From positions 310,001 through 374,000 of the forward strand of contig JAXLVN010000004.1 in NCBI GenBank assembly GCA_046328995.1: DNA of 64,000 bases. The letters are read 5' to 3'. The stretch comes from JADJXV01 sp046328995 (GTDB lineage: Bacteria > Bacteroidota > Ignavibacteria > Kapaibacteriales > UBA961). The position numbers were made by a program, and so were the translations under genes. Of the stretch, positions 25,624 to 33,798 are shown one piece after another (the first letter of the stretch is position 1; each line of letters begins with the position of its first letter). The notes beneath the pieces are model-generated. The model was not told the origin of the DNA, did not search any database, and saw only the letters and a program-made list of their open reading frames with translations.

Positions 25624-26223
25624 ATGTCTATTCTGCCTATATATTTATATAATCATCCCGTTTTAAAAAAGAAAACCGAACCCATTCGTGAAATGACGGG
25701 CGAGCTCCGCACGTTCATCGATAGTATGTTTCAGACGATGCATCAGGCCGACGGTATCGGACTCGCCGCCAATCAGGTCGGCGCGTCGATTTCGCTGACC
25801 GTGATTGATGTCTCGCAGGCAGGCGATGAGGACGAGGATGATATCATCATGCCTGCGCCGCTTGCGCTCATTAATCCCGTGATTCAGTATTATTCGGATG
25901 AGGAAATCGACTTTGAGGAGGGTTGCCTCTCGCTGCCGCATTTTAGAGATAAAGTCATGCGTCCGGATGCAGTGCAAGTGAAGTATTTTGATATAGATAT
26001 GAAGGAACACACGATCGAGGCCGATGGAATTTTCGCGCGTGTGCTGCAGCATGAAATTGACCATTTAAACGGCATTTACTTCTTCGAGCGCCTTTCTTCG
26101 CTCCGGCGCACACTCTCACAAAAAAAGCTCAAGCGGATCGTGCGGGGGGATATTTCGCCGCGCTATTCGATCATTGATGCCGACGGTAAACTAATCGATT
26201 ATATTCCTGAGGACGATGAATGA
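25624..26223 (+). CDS. def: Peptide deformylase
   Basis: 199 residues from the ATG at 25624; an in-frame GTG four codons earlier is less likely. It removes the formyl group from N-terminal methionine of new proteins, using a metal ion in the cytosol. The three signatures are intact: GIGLAANQVG (44-53), EGCLSLP (cysteine metal ligand) and HEIDHLNG (two histidine ligands and the catalytic glutamate). An acidic insertion (AGDEDEDD) sits between the first two. The stop overlaps the next start by 4 bases (ATGA). Confidence 0.93.
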   Translation: MSILPIYLYNHPVLKKKTEPIREMTGELRTFIDSMFQTMHQADGIGLAANQVGASISLTVIDVSQAGDEDEDDIIMPAPLALINPVIQYYSDEEIDFEEGCLSLPHFRDKVMRPDAVQVKYFDIDMKEHTIEADGIFARVLQHEIDHLNGIYFFERLSSLRRTLSQKKLKRIVRGDISPRYSIIDADGKLIDYIPEDDE

Positions 26224-27206
26224 AAGCTCTCATCACCGGCGCAACCGGTTTTATCGGAAGTCATGTAGCGGATTTATTACTTGCCCGTGGCTACGATGTA
26301 CGCGCAATTGCCCGGAAAACGAGCAATCTCCGCTGGCTCTCGGGTAAAAATATCGAAATAATCGACGGTAGTATCAGCAATCCCGCCTCGCTCCAAAAAG
26401 CAATGGAAGATGTGGAAATTGTCTTTCATGTCGCCGGCCTCACCGCAGCCCGCAATGCCGAAGAATTCATGCGCGGCAATCGCGACGGCACGCGAAACAT
26501 GCTCGAAGCCGCCTATAAATACGCGCCGAATATCCAGCGTTTTCTCCATGTGAGTTCGCTTGCAGCCGTGCGTCCTGCGACTTCGCTCGATGCGCCGGTC
26601 GATGAGACCACCCCATCGGCGCCAATCACAAGCTATGGCATTTCCAAAAAAGCAGCCGAGGATGAAGTCAATAATTTTGCCGGGAAATTGCCGATTACGA
26701 TCGTGCGCCCGCCTGCTGTGTATGGTCCGCGCGAGTCGGCGATTCTAGATTTTTTCAAAACGGTGAAGAGTGGATTCGTGCCGCATATAGGGTTCGATGA
26801 AAAGCACGTCAGCTTGGTCAACGGACTCGACCTCTCGCGGGGAATTATCGAAGCAGCCGAGTCGCCGAATACGATTGGCGAGACGTATTTTATTTCCAGT
26901 GATGAATTTTATACGTGGGAGCAAATTGGCAATGTCACGGCGAAAGCATTCGGCAAAAGCCGGGTGTTTCCGCTGCGATTACCGCATTTTCTCGTGTTTG
27001 GGGTGGCTGGAATGTCCGAATTTTTTGGTCGATTTGCAAAAAATCCACCGGTGTTGAATTTTGAAAAAGGACGTGATATCACGCAGCGCTACTGGATATG
27101 TTCGATCGAAAAAGCCAAGCGTGACTTCGGCTATCGCCAGCAAATATCCATCGAAGACGGCATCCGCGAAACCGTCGAATGGTACAAAGAACACAAGTGG
27201 TTATGA
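26220..27206 (+). CDS. NAD(P)-dependent epimerase/dehydratase (extended SDR)
   Basis: 328 residues. N-terminal Rossmann motif GATGFIG (7-13), then the active-site tyrosine and lysine Y139-GIS-K143, and a conserved VRPPAVYGPRE substrate-domain motif. This is the dihydroflavonol-reductase/HpnA-like branch of extended short-chain dehydrogenases; the substrate is probably a nucleotide sugar or lipid-linked compound. Translational coupling by ATGA to def upstream and to lptC downstream puts it in an operon that links it to the cell envelope, though def is a general housekeeping gene. Confidence 0.85.
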   Translation: MKALITGATGFIGSHVADLLLARGYDVRAIARKTSNLRWLSGKNIEIIDGSISNPASLQKAMEDVEIVFHVAGLTAARNAEEFMRGNRDGTRNMLEAAYKYAPNIQRFLHVSSLAAVRPATSLDAPVDETTPSAPITSYGISKKAAEDEVNNFAGKLPITIVRPPAVYGPRESAILDFFKTVKSGFVPHIGFDEKHVSLVNGLDLSRGIIEAAESPNTIGETYFISSDEFYTWEQIGNVTAKAFGKSRVFPLRLPHFLVFGVAGMSEFFGRFAKNPPVLNFEKGRDITQRYWICSIEKAKRDFGYRQQISIEDGIRETVEWYKEHKWL

Positions 27207-27733
27207 AAAAAGTTATCGTCATGTTCTGTCTCGTTATCGCCGCCTGCCACCAGGAAAGTAATATTCCGCAGCAAAAGCAAGCGCTCGAAAATATGGTGCA
27301 GATCCCCACGCACACGAGTTGGAATTTCTCGATGGTATTCATGGACTCCTCCCGCACCAAGACCAAGCTGTCGGCAAAGCTCGCCCGCGTCTATGAGCAG
27401 CGCCAGGAAACCCTCCTCGACACCAATGTCGTCGTCGAATTTATGAATGAAAATTCCAAGCGCGTCGCCATGCTCACCGCAGACAGCGCAAGAGTCGATG
27501 ACAAAACGCGGAATATGTTCGCCTACGGCAAAGTCAAAGTCGTCTCCGACAGCACGCACACCACGATGACCACCACGCTCCTGATGTGGAACAACCAAAC
27601 CCAAAAGCTCTACACCACCGAAAAAGTGCACATCGTCTCCCCGAGTGAGATCATCGACGGCACCGGCATGGAATCCGACCAATATTTGAAGAATTATAAG
27701 ATATTCAAGGTGAGCGGGATAAAGAATCCGTGA
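27203..27733 (+). CDS. lptC: LPS export periplasmic lipoprotein LptC
   Basis: 176 residues from the ATG at 27203, which overlaps the epimerase stop (ATGA). The first 15 residues end in a lipobox (LVIAAC). The body matches the LptC beta-jellyroll pattern: LARVYEQRQETLLDTNVVVEFMN..., ADSARVDDKTRNMFAYGKVKVVSDS and LLMWNNQTQKLYTTEKVHI. LptC takes lipopolysaccharide from the LptBFG transporter and hands it on to LptA. The lipoprotein anchor is typical of Bacteroidota-type LptC in place of a transmembrane helix. No lptA or lptB lies nearby. Confidence 0.85.
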   Translation: MKKVIVMFCLVIAACHQESNIPQQKQALENMVQIPTHTSWNFSMVFMDSSRTKTKLSAKLARVYEQRQETLLDTNVVVEFMNENSKRVAMLTADSARVDDKTRNMFAYGKVKVVSDSTHTTMTTTLLMWNNQTQKLYTTEKVHIVSPSEIIDGTGMESDQYLKNYKIFKVSGIKNP

Positions 27734-27743
27734 GGATTTTTTT

Positions 27744-27835
27744 AGTCTGTAAGTCTGTAAGTCTGTAAGTCTGTAAGTCTGTAAGTCTGTAAGTCGGTAA
27801 GTGGTAAGTGGTAAGTCAGTAAGTGGTAAGTAGGG
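27744..27835. repeat. Tandem octamer array AGTCTGTA and variants
   Basis: Six perfect AGTCTGTA units (27744-27791), then AGTCGGTA, then 7-base variants (AGTGGTA, twice) and mixed units to 27835. It lies directly after lptC in the gap before the convergent CBS-domain gene. Confidence 0.9.
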
Positions 27836-27870
27836 GAGTCATGAGTTGCTCCCCAAAAGTCATTTTACTT

Positions 27871-27932
27871 TTCAGTCCCTTTAGTCCCTTTAGGCCCCTC
27901 AGCCCTCAGCCCTCAGCCCTCAGCCCTCAGCC
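27871..27932. repeat. Composite tandem repeat AGTCCCTTT then AGCCCTC heptamers
   Basis: Two AGTCCCTTT nonamers are followed by four perfect AGCCCTC heptamers (27901-27928). The array ends just before the stop codon of the CBS-domain gene. The same nonamer recurs at 56459-56500. Confidence 0.88.
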
Positions 27933-27945
27933 GCCGACCTGGCGG

Positions 27946-29256
27946 CTATTCCTCATCCTCTTCCACCTCTTCCTCAGCAAGCTTCAGCTTGACGGACTCG
28001 ACGCTGCGCTTCGAGCGCTGAGTGATGGTACAATCATAGCCATCGGCGCGGATTACTTCGTTGAGTTCGGGGATTCTCCCTGCCGCGTGATTGATCCAAC
28101 CACCTATTGTTTCATACTCTTCAGCTTCGGGGAGGGGGCGGGGGAGATGTTCGTTGACGTCGGCAATCGGCGCGCTCGAGCGTATATACCATTCATCGCC
28201 GCGCTGCTCGACAATCGAGACTTCATCATCGTATTCGTCCTGAATTTCACCGACTAATTCTTCCATAATATCTTCGAGCGATACGATACCGGCTGTGCCG
28301 CCGAATTCATCAAGAGCTACGGCGAGATGGGCGCGGCGCTTTTGCATTTCGCGGAGGAGGTGGCTGATTTTGTCGGTTTCCTGTACAAAAAATGCAGGAC
28401 GGAGCACATCCTGAAGGATGATGAGGTCGGGGTGATTCATCATCGTCAGTAAGTCTTTCGCATAGACGACGCCAACGATATGGTCGATTGTCTGGCGATA
28501 GACCGGCATGCGGGAATAGCCTTCTTCCATGACTTTTTCAATAATTGCATTGCCGCGCATGGAGATTTCAAGCCCGATGATTTTGCGGCGCGGCACCATG
28601 ATTTGATTCGCCGTCGTTTCCCGGAATTCAAAGACATTTTCGATGATTTCATGTTCGCTTGTCTCAAGTACCCCTGTTTTCGAACCTTCCTCGAGCAGGT
28701 AGCGGAGTTCGGCCGCGCTGTGCAGCTCTTCTTCCCGCGCAATTTTCAGTCCCACGAGCCGGAGTAAATACGATGCCAGATTATTAAGTCCCCAAATAAA
28801 CGGCTTAAAGAGTATATAAAACCCACGGAGCGGAAGTGCCACGGCGAGTGCCACGGACTCAGAATATTGAATGGCAATCGACTTCGGTGCGAGCTCGCCG
28901 AGGATGATATGAAAGGTCGAAATCAGCAGGAACGCGATGACGAAGGATATTTGATGGGTCAGTACTTCCGAGAAGTGAATCCCTACATTGGAGAGGCCGC
29001 CGGCGATGAGGTCGGCGATAAACGGTTCGCCCACCCACCCAAGTCCAAGACTGGCAAGGGTGATACCGAGTTGTGTCGCTGAAAGATAGGAGTCGAGGTG
29101 TTCGATAATATGCCGGGCAGTAACGGCGAGGGTGTTGCCGGAGCGCGCGAGCATCTCAATCTGCGAGAGTCGTACTTTGACGATAGCAAATTCCGCTGCA
29201 ACGAAAAATCCGTTCAGTAAGACAAGAAATAACGTAAAAAGGAGATTTAAAATCAT
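27946..29256 (-). CDS. CNNM/CorC-type membrane protein with CBS pair (hemolysin family, UPF0053)
   Basis: 436 residues. An N-terminal CNNM (DUF21) membrane domain (about 1-195; MILNLLFTLFLVLLNGFFVAAEFAIV is the first helix, with further helices near 105-125 and 135-155) is followed by a CBS pair (about 215-335; IMVPRRKIIGLEI, GYSRMPVYRQTIDHIVGVVYAKDLL, VALDEFGGTAGIVSLEDIMEEL) and a CorC_HlyC transporter-associated domain (345-425). Family members export Mg2+ or Co2+ or affect membrane ion balance; the 'hemolysin' name is historical. The start lies 8 bases from the end of recO, so the two are likely cotranscribed. Confidence 0.88.
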   Translation of the reverse strand: MILNLLFTLFLVLLNGFFVAAEFAIVKVRLSQIEMLARSGNTLAVTARHIIEHLDSYLSATQLGITLASLGLGWVGEPFIADLIAGGLSNVGIHFSEVLTHQISFVIAFLLISTFHIILGELAPKSIAIQYSESVALAVALPLRGFYILFKPFIWGLNNLASYLLRLVGLKIAREEELHSAAELRYLLEEGSKTGVLETSEHEIIENVFEFRETTANQIMVPRRKIIGLEISMRGNAIIEKVMEEGYSRMPVYRQTIDHIVGVVYAKDLLTMMNHPDLIILQDVLRPAFFVQETDKISHLLREMQKRRAHLAVALDEFGGTAGIVSLEDIMEELVGEIQDEYDDEVSIVEQRGDEWYIRSSAPIADVNEHLPRPLPEAEEYETIGGWINHAAGRIPELNEVIRADGYDCTITQRSKRSVESVKLKLAEEEVEEDEE

Positions 29257-29263
29257 GCAGTAA

Positions 29264-30025
29264 TCAATCTGTGTGTAATATCAATTTTTGCGTGCGGTAA
29301 TGGAACCGCTTGTCGAGATGAAATCCAAAATACTGCGCAAAAAAGTCATGAATCTGCGCTTTTTGGAGTTCGGGAATTTCAACCGTAAGCACCTCGGAAA
29401 GTTCAGAAGATGCAATGCGTTGCAAGAGCGTAAGCGTCGCCGGCTCAAATACGAATCCTTCTCTGAACTGTGCCACTTCCGGTGCCATAGCGCCACCGTC
29501 GGAGATCGAGAAAATACATTCCTTGCTTTCGGATGGTACGACAGCCGCACCGGTCACGAAGCAAATGCTGAAGTTCGGCGCAAAACCCATAATATCCGCC
29601 AGCCGGATCTGAAAGGCAACGAGCAGGGCATATTCATTATTCTGAGCCGAATTTAGTAATTCCAGTGTCGAGCGGAGCAAGTCAAAGACCGCGGCGCTTG
29701 CTTCTTCGGGTTCTTGCGTGACTGACGTCAGCTCGGCTACTGCGAGCCCGACCGTGAGCCGCGCGTAGTCCTCTGCGATGCGCCGAAGCGGCGTAGCTGT
29801 CTCGGCTTTCGTGAGCAGATGCAGGTCGCGATGCGGCTTTTTATAGACGGTAATTGAGCTGTGACTGAGTGCTTCGAGGGAGGCGCCGAACTTACTTTTC
29901 GGGCTTCGTGCGCCTTTGGCGAGGAGCGAGAGTTTGCCATGTTCGGCCGAATACACGGTCAGAATTTTGCTTGTTTCACTGTACTTACGCGAGTGCAGAA
30001 TAATCGCAGAGTCTGTAATAATCAC
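29264..30025 (-). CDS. recO: DNA repair protein RecO
   Basis: 253 residues, normal length. RecO loads RecA on gapped DNA with RecR and anneals SSB-coated single strands. The N-terminal OB-fold pattern is clear (ITDSAIILHSRKYSETSKILTVYSAEHGKLSLLAKGARSPKSKFGASLEAL), followed by a helical domain and the region where many RecO proteins carry a four-cysteine zinc site. Here that region (SICFVTGAAVVPSESKECIFSI) has only two cysteines, so the zinc site is lost, as in other lineages. It is upstream of the CBS-domain gene on the same strand. Confidence 0.88.
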   Translation of the reverse strand: MIITDSAIILHSRKYSETSKILTVYSAEHGKLSLLAKGARSPKSKFGASLEALSHSSITVYKKPHRDLHLLTKAETATPLRRIAEDYARLTVGLAVAELTSVTQEPEEASAAVFDLLRSTLELLNSAQNNEYALLVAFQIRLADIMGFAPNFSICFVTGAAVVPSESKECIFSISDGGAMAPEVAQFREGFVFEPATLTLLQRIASSELSEVLTVEIPELQKAQIHDFFAQYFGFHLDKRFHYRTQKLILHTD

Positions 30026-30194
30026 GGAATATGCTTTCGGTTAATTGCTCGACCGCAAAATACACAATCTTAGGAAATGAGTAAAGGATTATTTGTGGGG
30101 GAAGGTGCGCGCTGAGTGATAAAACAGGTAAATTTTTGGTAGTTTTGGACGAGGAAGCCGGGGAGTGTATCTCCGACGAACAGTAGGTGACACA

Positions 30195-30737
30195 ATGAAT
30201 CTGCAATCTATCATGAAACTCTATCATGTGAGCCAGGAGCCGGATATCCGGGAATTTATTCCGCGGCCGGCACCTGCCCATTTTACCCGGATTACGGCGC
30301 CTGTCGTGTTTGCAATTACCGATACGATGCTGCACAATTACTTGATGCCACGGGATTGTCCGCGGGTAACGTATTATCCGTCTGCAATGACGACTCACGA
30401 TGACTACAGGAAATTCTTCGGGGAAACGGATGCTCCTCGGTCTAGAATACTGCTTGAAGAAAGATGGAGGCCGGCACTACAAGAAACAACGCTCTATCTC
30501 TATGAATTTTCGGCTGAATCCTTTGAATTGCTCGATGACACAGCCGGATATTATATTTCCAATACTTCGCATATTCCACAATCTGTAACGGTGATAGAAG
30601 ATTGCCTGAGCGAGCTCGCACGACGCAAAGTTGACCTGCAATTTGTCGAAAATTTATGGGAAATTGCCGACGCGGTGGCACAATCATCGCTCAATTATTC
30701 GATCATTCGTATGAGAAATGCATTGCCGAGAGAGTAA
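30195..30737 (+). CDS. DUF6886-like conserved protein
   Basis: 180 residues from the ATG at 30195 (AGGTG ribosome-binding site). A GTG at 30165 and an ATG at 30213 are alternatives. The N-terminal KLYHVSQEPDIREFIPRP and the central AITDTMLHNYLMPRDCPRVTYY match a small conserved family known to me as DUF6886, of unknown function. It has no membrane segments. It is monocistronic or shares a transcript with the SRPBCC gene 58 bases downstream. Confidence 0.75.
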   Translation: MNLQSIMKLYHVSQEPDIREFIPRPAPAHFTRITAPVVFAITDTMLHNYLMPRDCPRVTYYPSAMTTHDDYRKFFGETDAPRSRILLEERWRPALQETTLYLYEFSAESFELLDDTAGYYISNTSHIPQSVTVIEDCLSELARRKVDLQFVENLWEIADAVAQSSLNYSIIRMRNALPRE

Positions 30738-30795
30738 AGGCTCGACTACAGGCTAAAATCTATTAATTCTCAATAAAAACAATCCCTTGACCCCT

Positions 30796-31275
30796 ATGCC
30801 GCGGATACGATTGGAAACGTTCATTCACGCTCCCTGCGAGATTTGCTTTGATCTGTCTCGGAGTGTGGACATGCATCGAACCTCCGCCGCTGCTACCGGT
30901 GAGCGTGCTGTAGCAGGACGTACAAGCGGACTGATGAACCTCCACGATTCCGTTACCTGGCATGCCCGGCATCTGGGTGTATGGCAGAATCTGACGACGA
31001 CAATTACCGACATGAATCCGCCCACGTATTTTACGGACGAAATGGTACGGGGAGCGTTTCGGTCATTTCGGCATGAACATCATTTCACGCAGACTGCCGA
31101 TGGCAGCACGCTCATGGTGGACATCTTCGACTTTGAATCACCTTTTGGCGTGGTGGGAAGATTGGTCAATCGACTCTTTCTCACTGCATACATGCGACGA
31201 TTCTTAGAACGTCGTAATCAGACTCTTAAAGAATTTGCCGAGAGGGCGCACGGGCATGAGCTATCTCATTGGTAA
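30796..31275 (+). CDS. SRPBCC-fold protein (polyketide cyclase/START-like)
   Basis: 159 residues from the ATG at 30796; a TTG three codons earlier is in frame. The start PRIRLETFIHAPCEICFDLSRS is the classic first strand and helix of SRPBCC proteins that bind hydrophobic ligands. W-x-A-R-H-L-G and VRGAFRSFRHEHHFTQTADGSTLMVDIFDFESPFG continue the pattern, ending in a long C-terminal helix (LTAYMRRFLERRNQTLKEFAE). The ligand is unknown. Soluble, cytoplasmic. Confidence 0.82.
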   Translation: MPRIRLETFIHAPCEICFDLSRSVDMHRTSAAATGERAVAGRTSGLMNLHDSVTWHARHLGVWQNLTTTITDMNPPTYFTDEMVRGAFRSFRHEHHFTQTADGSTLMVDIFDFESPFGVVGRLVNRLFLTAYMRRFLERRNQTLKEFAERAHGHELSHW

Positions 31276-31372
31276 TCAATACCATGGTGGTGTCTGCATG
31301 TTCGGTAAGCAGGTCGCTGCCGCTGTTGAGCCACGGAGGTACCGGGCAACGAACGGGGAAGCGAGCAGGCAT

Positions 31373-31403
31373 AAAAAAAGTCCCTGCAAAATTGCAGGGA
31401 CTT
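31373..31403 (-). terminator. Intrinsic terminator after tRNA-Ser
   Basis: The stem AAGTCCCTGCAA with its complement and a 2-base loop is followed on the minus strand by seven T residues. It lies 9 bases past the tRNA 3' end. Confidence 0.88.
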
Positions 31404-31412
31404 CATGAGGAG

Positions 31413-31502
31413 AGGAGAGAGAGGGATTTGAACCCTCGGTAGAGCTAAAAACTCTACGACGCTTTAGCAAAGCGTTGCCTTAAGCCACTCGGCCATCTCT
31501 CC
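31413..31502 (-). tRNA. tRNA-Ser (anticodon GCU)
   Basis: 90 bases on the minus strand. Acceptor stem GGAGAGA / TCTCTCC, D-arm GCC...GGC, anticodon stem ACGCT / AGCGT around loop TTGCTAA (GCT at plus-strand 31466-31468), long class II variable arm (GTAGAG / CTCTAC) and T-arm GAGGG TTCAAAT CCCTC. It decodes AGC and AGU. CCA is not encoded. The base after the acceptor stem (discriminator 73) reads T, where serine tRNAs usually have G. A terminator follows directly, so it is a single-gene transcript. Confidence 0.95.
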
Positions 31503-31711
31503 GTGCGTGCTTAATTACAGATATTTGTAACTATGGAGTGCGAATATACGACTGAATTACCCTTTTCGCCAAATAATTTTCATTTTTGGCGAAATTTTTT
31601 TGCTCCGAAATTTCCGCCACGAGTTTTAGGAGTCAAAATTCACGAAAACGGCACTTTTTGGCATAAAATCCCCTGATTTTACCCTAATATTCATGTGTTT
31701 TTCAAATTTAC

Positions 31712-31743
31712 TTTGGCTAAAACGGAGTTAGTTCTTATTTTTG
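31712..31743 (+). promoter_or_regulatory. Bacteroidetes-type promoter for rplM-rpsI
   Basis: TTTG at 31712-31715 and TATTTTTG at 31736-31743 are separated by 20 bases, which matches the known TTTG-N19-21-TAnnTTTG consensus of the Bacteroidetes primary sigma factor. It lies 44 bases before the rplM start and is the clearest promoter in the window. Confidence 0.8.
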
Positions 31744-31787
31744 CATTCTTTATGAAATACAACCCCCTAAAATTCAGGAGATAATAC

Positions 31788-32246
31788 GTGGATTCATCAG
31801 CAAAAATTACGAAATCGGTGCGCGAAGTAGATGTCGAGCGCAATTGGTTAATCGTTGATGTAGCAGGCAAAACGCTTGGTCGGGTAGCGACGCAGATTGC
31901 GACCCTTCTTCGCGGAAAAAACAAACCGTTCTACACTCCGCACGTTGACTGCGGCGACTATGTCGTCGTGATTAATGCCGGTCAGATCAAGGTCACGGGC
32001 AAGCGTACGGAGCAGAAAGAATATTTCCACTATACCGGATATCCGGGCGGTGGTCGTACACGTTCGTTCAAGAAGCTTGTGGTGTCAAAGCCGGAAGAAG
32101 TGATCGAGCTCGCCGTTAAAGGAATGCTTCCTAAAAACAGTTTAGGTCGCCAAATCGGCAAGAAATTAAAAGTGTATGCCGGCAACGAGCATCCACACGC
32201 GGCACAAATGCCGGTAGCATTTGAATTACCCCACAGAGCTAATTAA
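31788..32246 (+). CDS. rplM: 50S ribosomal protein L13
   Basis: 152 residues with a GTG start preceded by AGGAG (8-base spacing). L13 binds 23S rRNA early in assembly of the large subunit. Core motifs WLIVDVAGKTLGRVATQIATLLRGK, GDYVVVINAGQIKVTGKR and GMLPKNSLGRQ...LKVYAGNEHPHAAQMP are intact. An N-terminal extension of about 16 residues (VDSSAKITKSVREVDVER) is present. First gene of the L13-S9 operon. Confidence 0.96.
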   Translation: MDSSAKITKSVREVDVERNWLIVDVAGKTLGRVATQIATLLRGKNKPFYTPHVDCGDYVVVINAGQIKVTGKRTEQKEYFHYTGYPGGGRTRSFKKLVVSKPEEVIELAVKGMLPKNSLGRQIGKKLKVYAGNEHPHAAQMPVAFELPHRAN

Positions 32247-32263
32247 TTTTTGGAGCATTATTA

Positions 32264-32650
32264 ATGAAAAACATTGCAGCTACAGGACGACGTAAAAACG
32301 CAATTGCACAAGTGCGTATGGTACCCGGGACCGGCGTAGTGACGGTGAATCGTCAGCCGATTGAAGTATATTTCCCGCTTGCTACTTATCGTCAGGAAGC
32401 ACTCCGTCCGCTTGAAACAGCGAAGATGGAAGGTAAATTTGATATTATCGTGAAAGTATGCGGCGGCGGCAAGAGCGGTCAAGCAGGTGCGGTACGCCTT
32501 GGTGTAGCACGCTCGCTTGTTGAATTCGATGCTGAGCTTCGTCCGCCACTCCACACAGCCGGTATGCTTACCCGTGACCCGCGTATGGTCGAGCGTAAAA
32601 AATACGGTCAGAAAAAAGCACGGAAGCGTTTCCAATTCTCGAAGCGTTAA
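32264..32650 (+). CDS. rpsI: 30S ribosomal protein S9
   Basis: 128 residues. It contacts the peptidyl-tRNA through its C-terminal tail in the small-subunit P site. The sequence starts AATGRRKNAIAQVRMVPGTG, carries the GGGKSGQAGAVRLGVARSL glycine-rich motif and ends in the conserved basic GQKKARKRFQFSKR, whose terminal arginine touches tRNA. 17 bases after rplM, with a GGAG site. Confidence 0.97.
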   Translation: MKNIAATGRRKNAIAQVRMVPGTGVVTVNRQPIEVYFPLATYRQEALRPLETAKMEGKFDIIVKVCGGGKSGQAGAVRLGVARSLVEFDAELRPPLHTAGMLTRDPRMVERKKYGQKKARKRFQFSKR

Positions 32651-32810
32651 TCCCTTATTGCGATATCTGCTATTGTACGATATCATTTACAAATAATCAT
32701 GTTTCAGGATTGCCCTCGTGTGGCGTGTGAGTATTCAGACGTTGAGAGCTTGGCAAGATGAATGAAACAGTAGTTTCTACAACACAATTATATTTTGGAG
32801 TATAGTATTT

Positions 32811-33752
32811 ATGGCTAACGTTACAGTTGAAGCCCTCTTAGAGTCCGGTGCACACTTTGGTCACCTTACCCGCCGTTGGAATCCGAAAATGCGCAAATTC
32901 ATCTATACCGAGCGCAACGGAATTCATATTATCGACCTACGTAAAACGCAGCTTCTCCTTGAAGTAGCTCAAGATGTGGCAAATGAAGTCGCATCGTCCG
33001 GCAAAACCGTTTTGTTCGTCGGTACCAAAAATCAGGCAAAAGAACCCATTTCCACGCAAGCGAAATTCTGCGGAACAAATTATGTCTCCGATCGCTGGCT
33101 GGGCGGTATGCTTACCAATTTCACGACCATCCGTAAAAGTATCAAACGCCTTGCGGCAATTGATAAGATGGAAATCGATGGTACATTTGACAAAATCACG
33201 AAAAAAGAACGCCTTATGCGGAATCGCGAGCGTGAAAAGCTCCGTCGCGTGTTTGGCGGTATTGAAAATATGACACGCCTCCCGGGTATGCTTTTCGTCG
33301 TGGATGTGAAAAAAGAACATCTTGCCGTTAAAGAAGCAAAAACACTCGGTATTCCTGTCATCGGTATCGTCGATACCAACTCCGATCCCGACTTAGTCGA
33401 TTATCCGATTCCGGCAAATGATGATTCGATCAAAACGATCGAGCTCATCGCCGGTGCCATTGCCGCTTCTGTACTCGAAGGTCGCGAAGTCGCGAAAATC
33501 CGCGCCGTTGAGTCCGGCCTGAGTGGCGAAATGAGCGAAAAAGAAGAGTCCGACGGAGCAGACAGAAAAGACCAACGCCGTATGCGCGGTCGCAGAAACC
33601 CGAATGAAGGCGGAGATCGTCAGGGTGGTAACAACGACCGTAATCGCCGCTCACGCAATGATGCTCCCCGCGCAGCAGCACCGGTAGCAGCAGCACCGGC
33701 AGAGGCAGCAGCGCCTGCACCGGAGGCAGCACCCGAAGCAGCAGCAGAATAA
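32811..33752 (+). CDS. rpsB: 30S ribosomal protein S2 with a long C-terminal extension
   Basis: 313 residues; the usual S2 is about 230-260. The core (1-235) is standard: LLESGAHFGHLTRRWNPKM, FVGTKNQAKEP, DRWLGGMLTNFTTIRKSI and PVIGIVDTNSDPDLVDYPIPANDDS. Residues about 243-313 form an extra tail in two parts: a charged stretch (EKEESDGADRKDQRRMRGR..., GGDRQGGNNDRNRRS) and an alanine/proline-rich end (APVAAAPAEAAAPAPEAAPEAAAE). The tail is low-complexity and probably unstructured. S2 binds at the back of the 30S subunit near S1. It heads the rpsB-tsf unit; the 160-base gap upstream may hold a leader. Confidence 0.96.
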   Translation: MANVTVEALLESGAHFGHLTRRWNPKMRKFIYTERNGIHIIDLRKTQLLLEVAQDVANEVASSGKTVLFVGTKNQAKEPISTQAKFCGTNYVSDRWLGGMLTNFTTIRKSIKRLAAIDKMEIDGTFDKITKKERLMRNREREKLRRVFGGIENMTRLPGMLFVVDVKKEHLAVKEAKTLGIPVIGIVDTNSDPDLVDYPIPANDDSIKTIELIAGAIAASVLEGREVAKIRAVESGLSGEMSEKEESDGADRKDQRRMRGRRNPNEGGDRQGGNNDRNRRSRNDAPRAAAPVAAAPAEAAAPAPEAAPEAAAE

Positions 33753-33798
33753 TTTATAAGTGTAACATATTGAAATTATTGTGAAAGTTTGAATTTTT

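Noticed and set aside
27131..27682. Minus-strand ORF of 183 residues opposite lptC
   Set aside because: Antisense shadow of the coupled epimerase-lptC pair.
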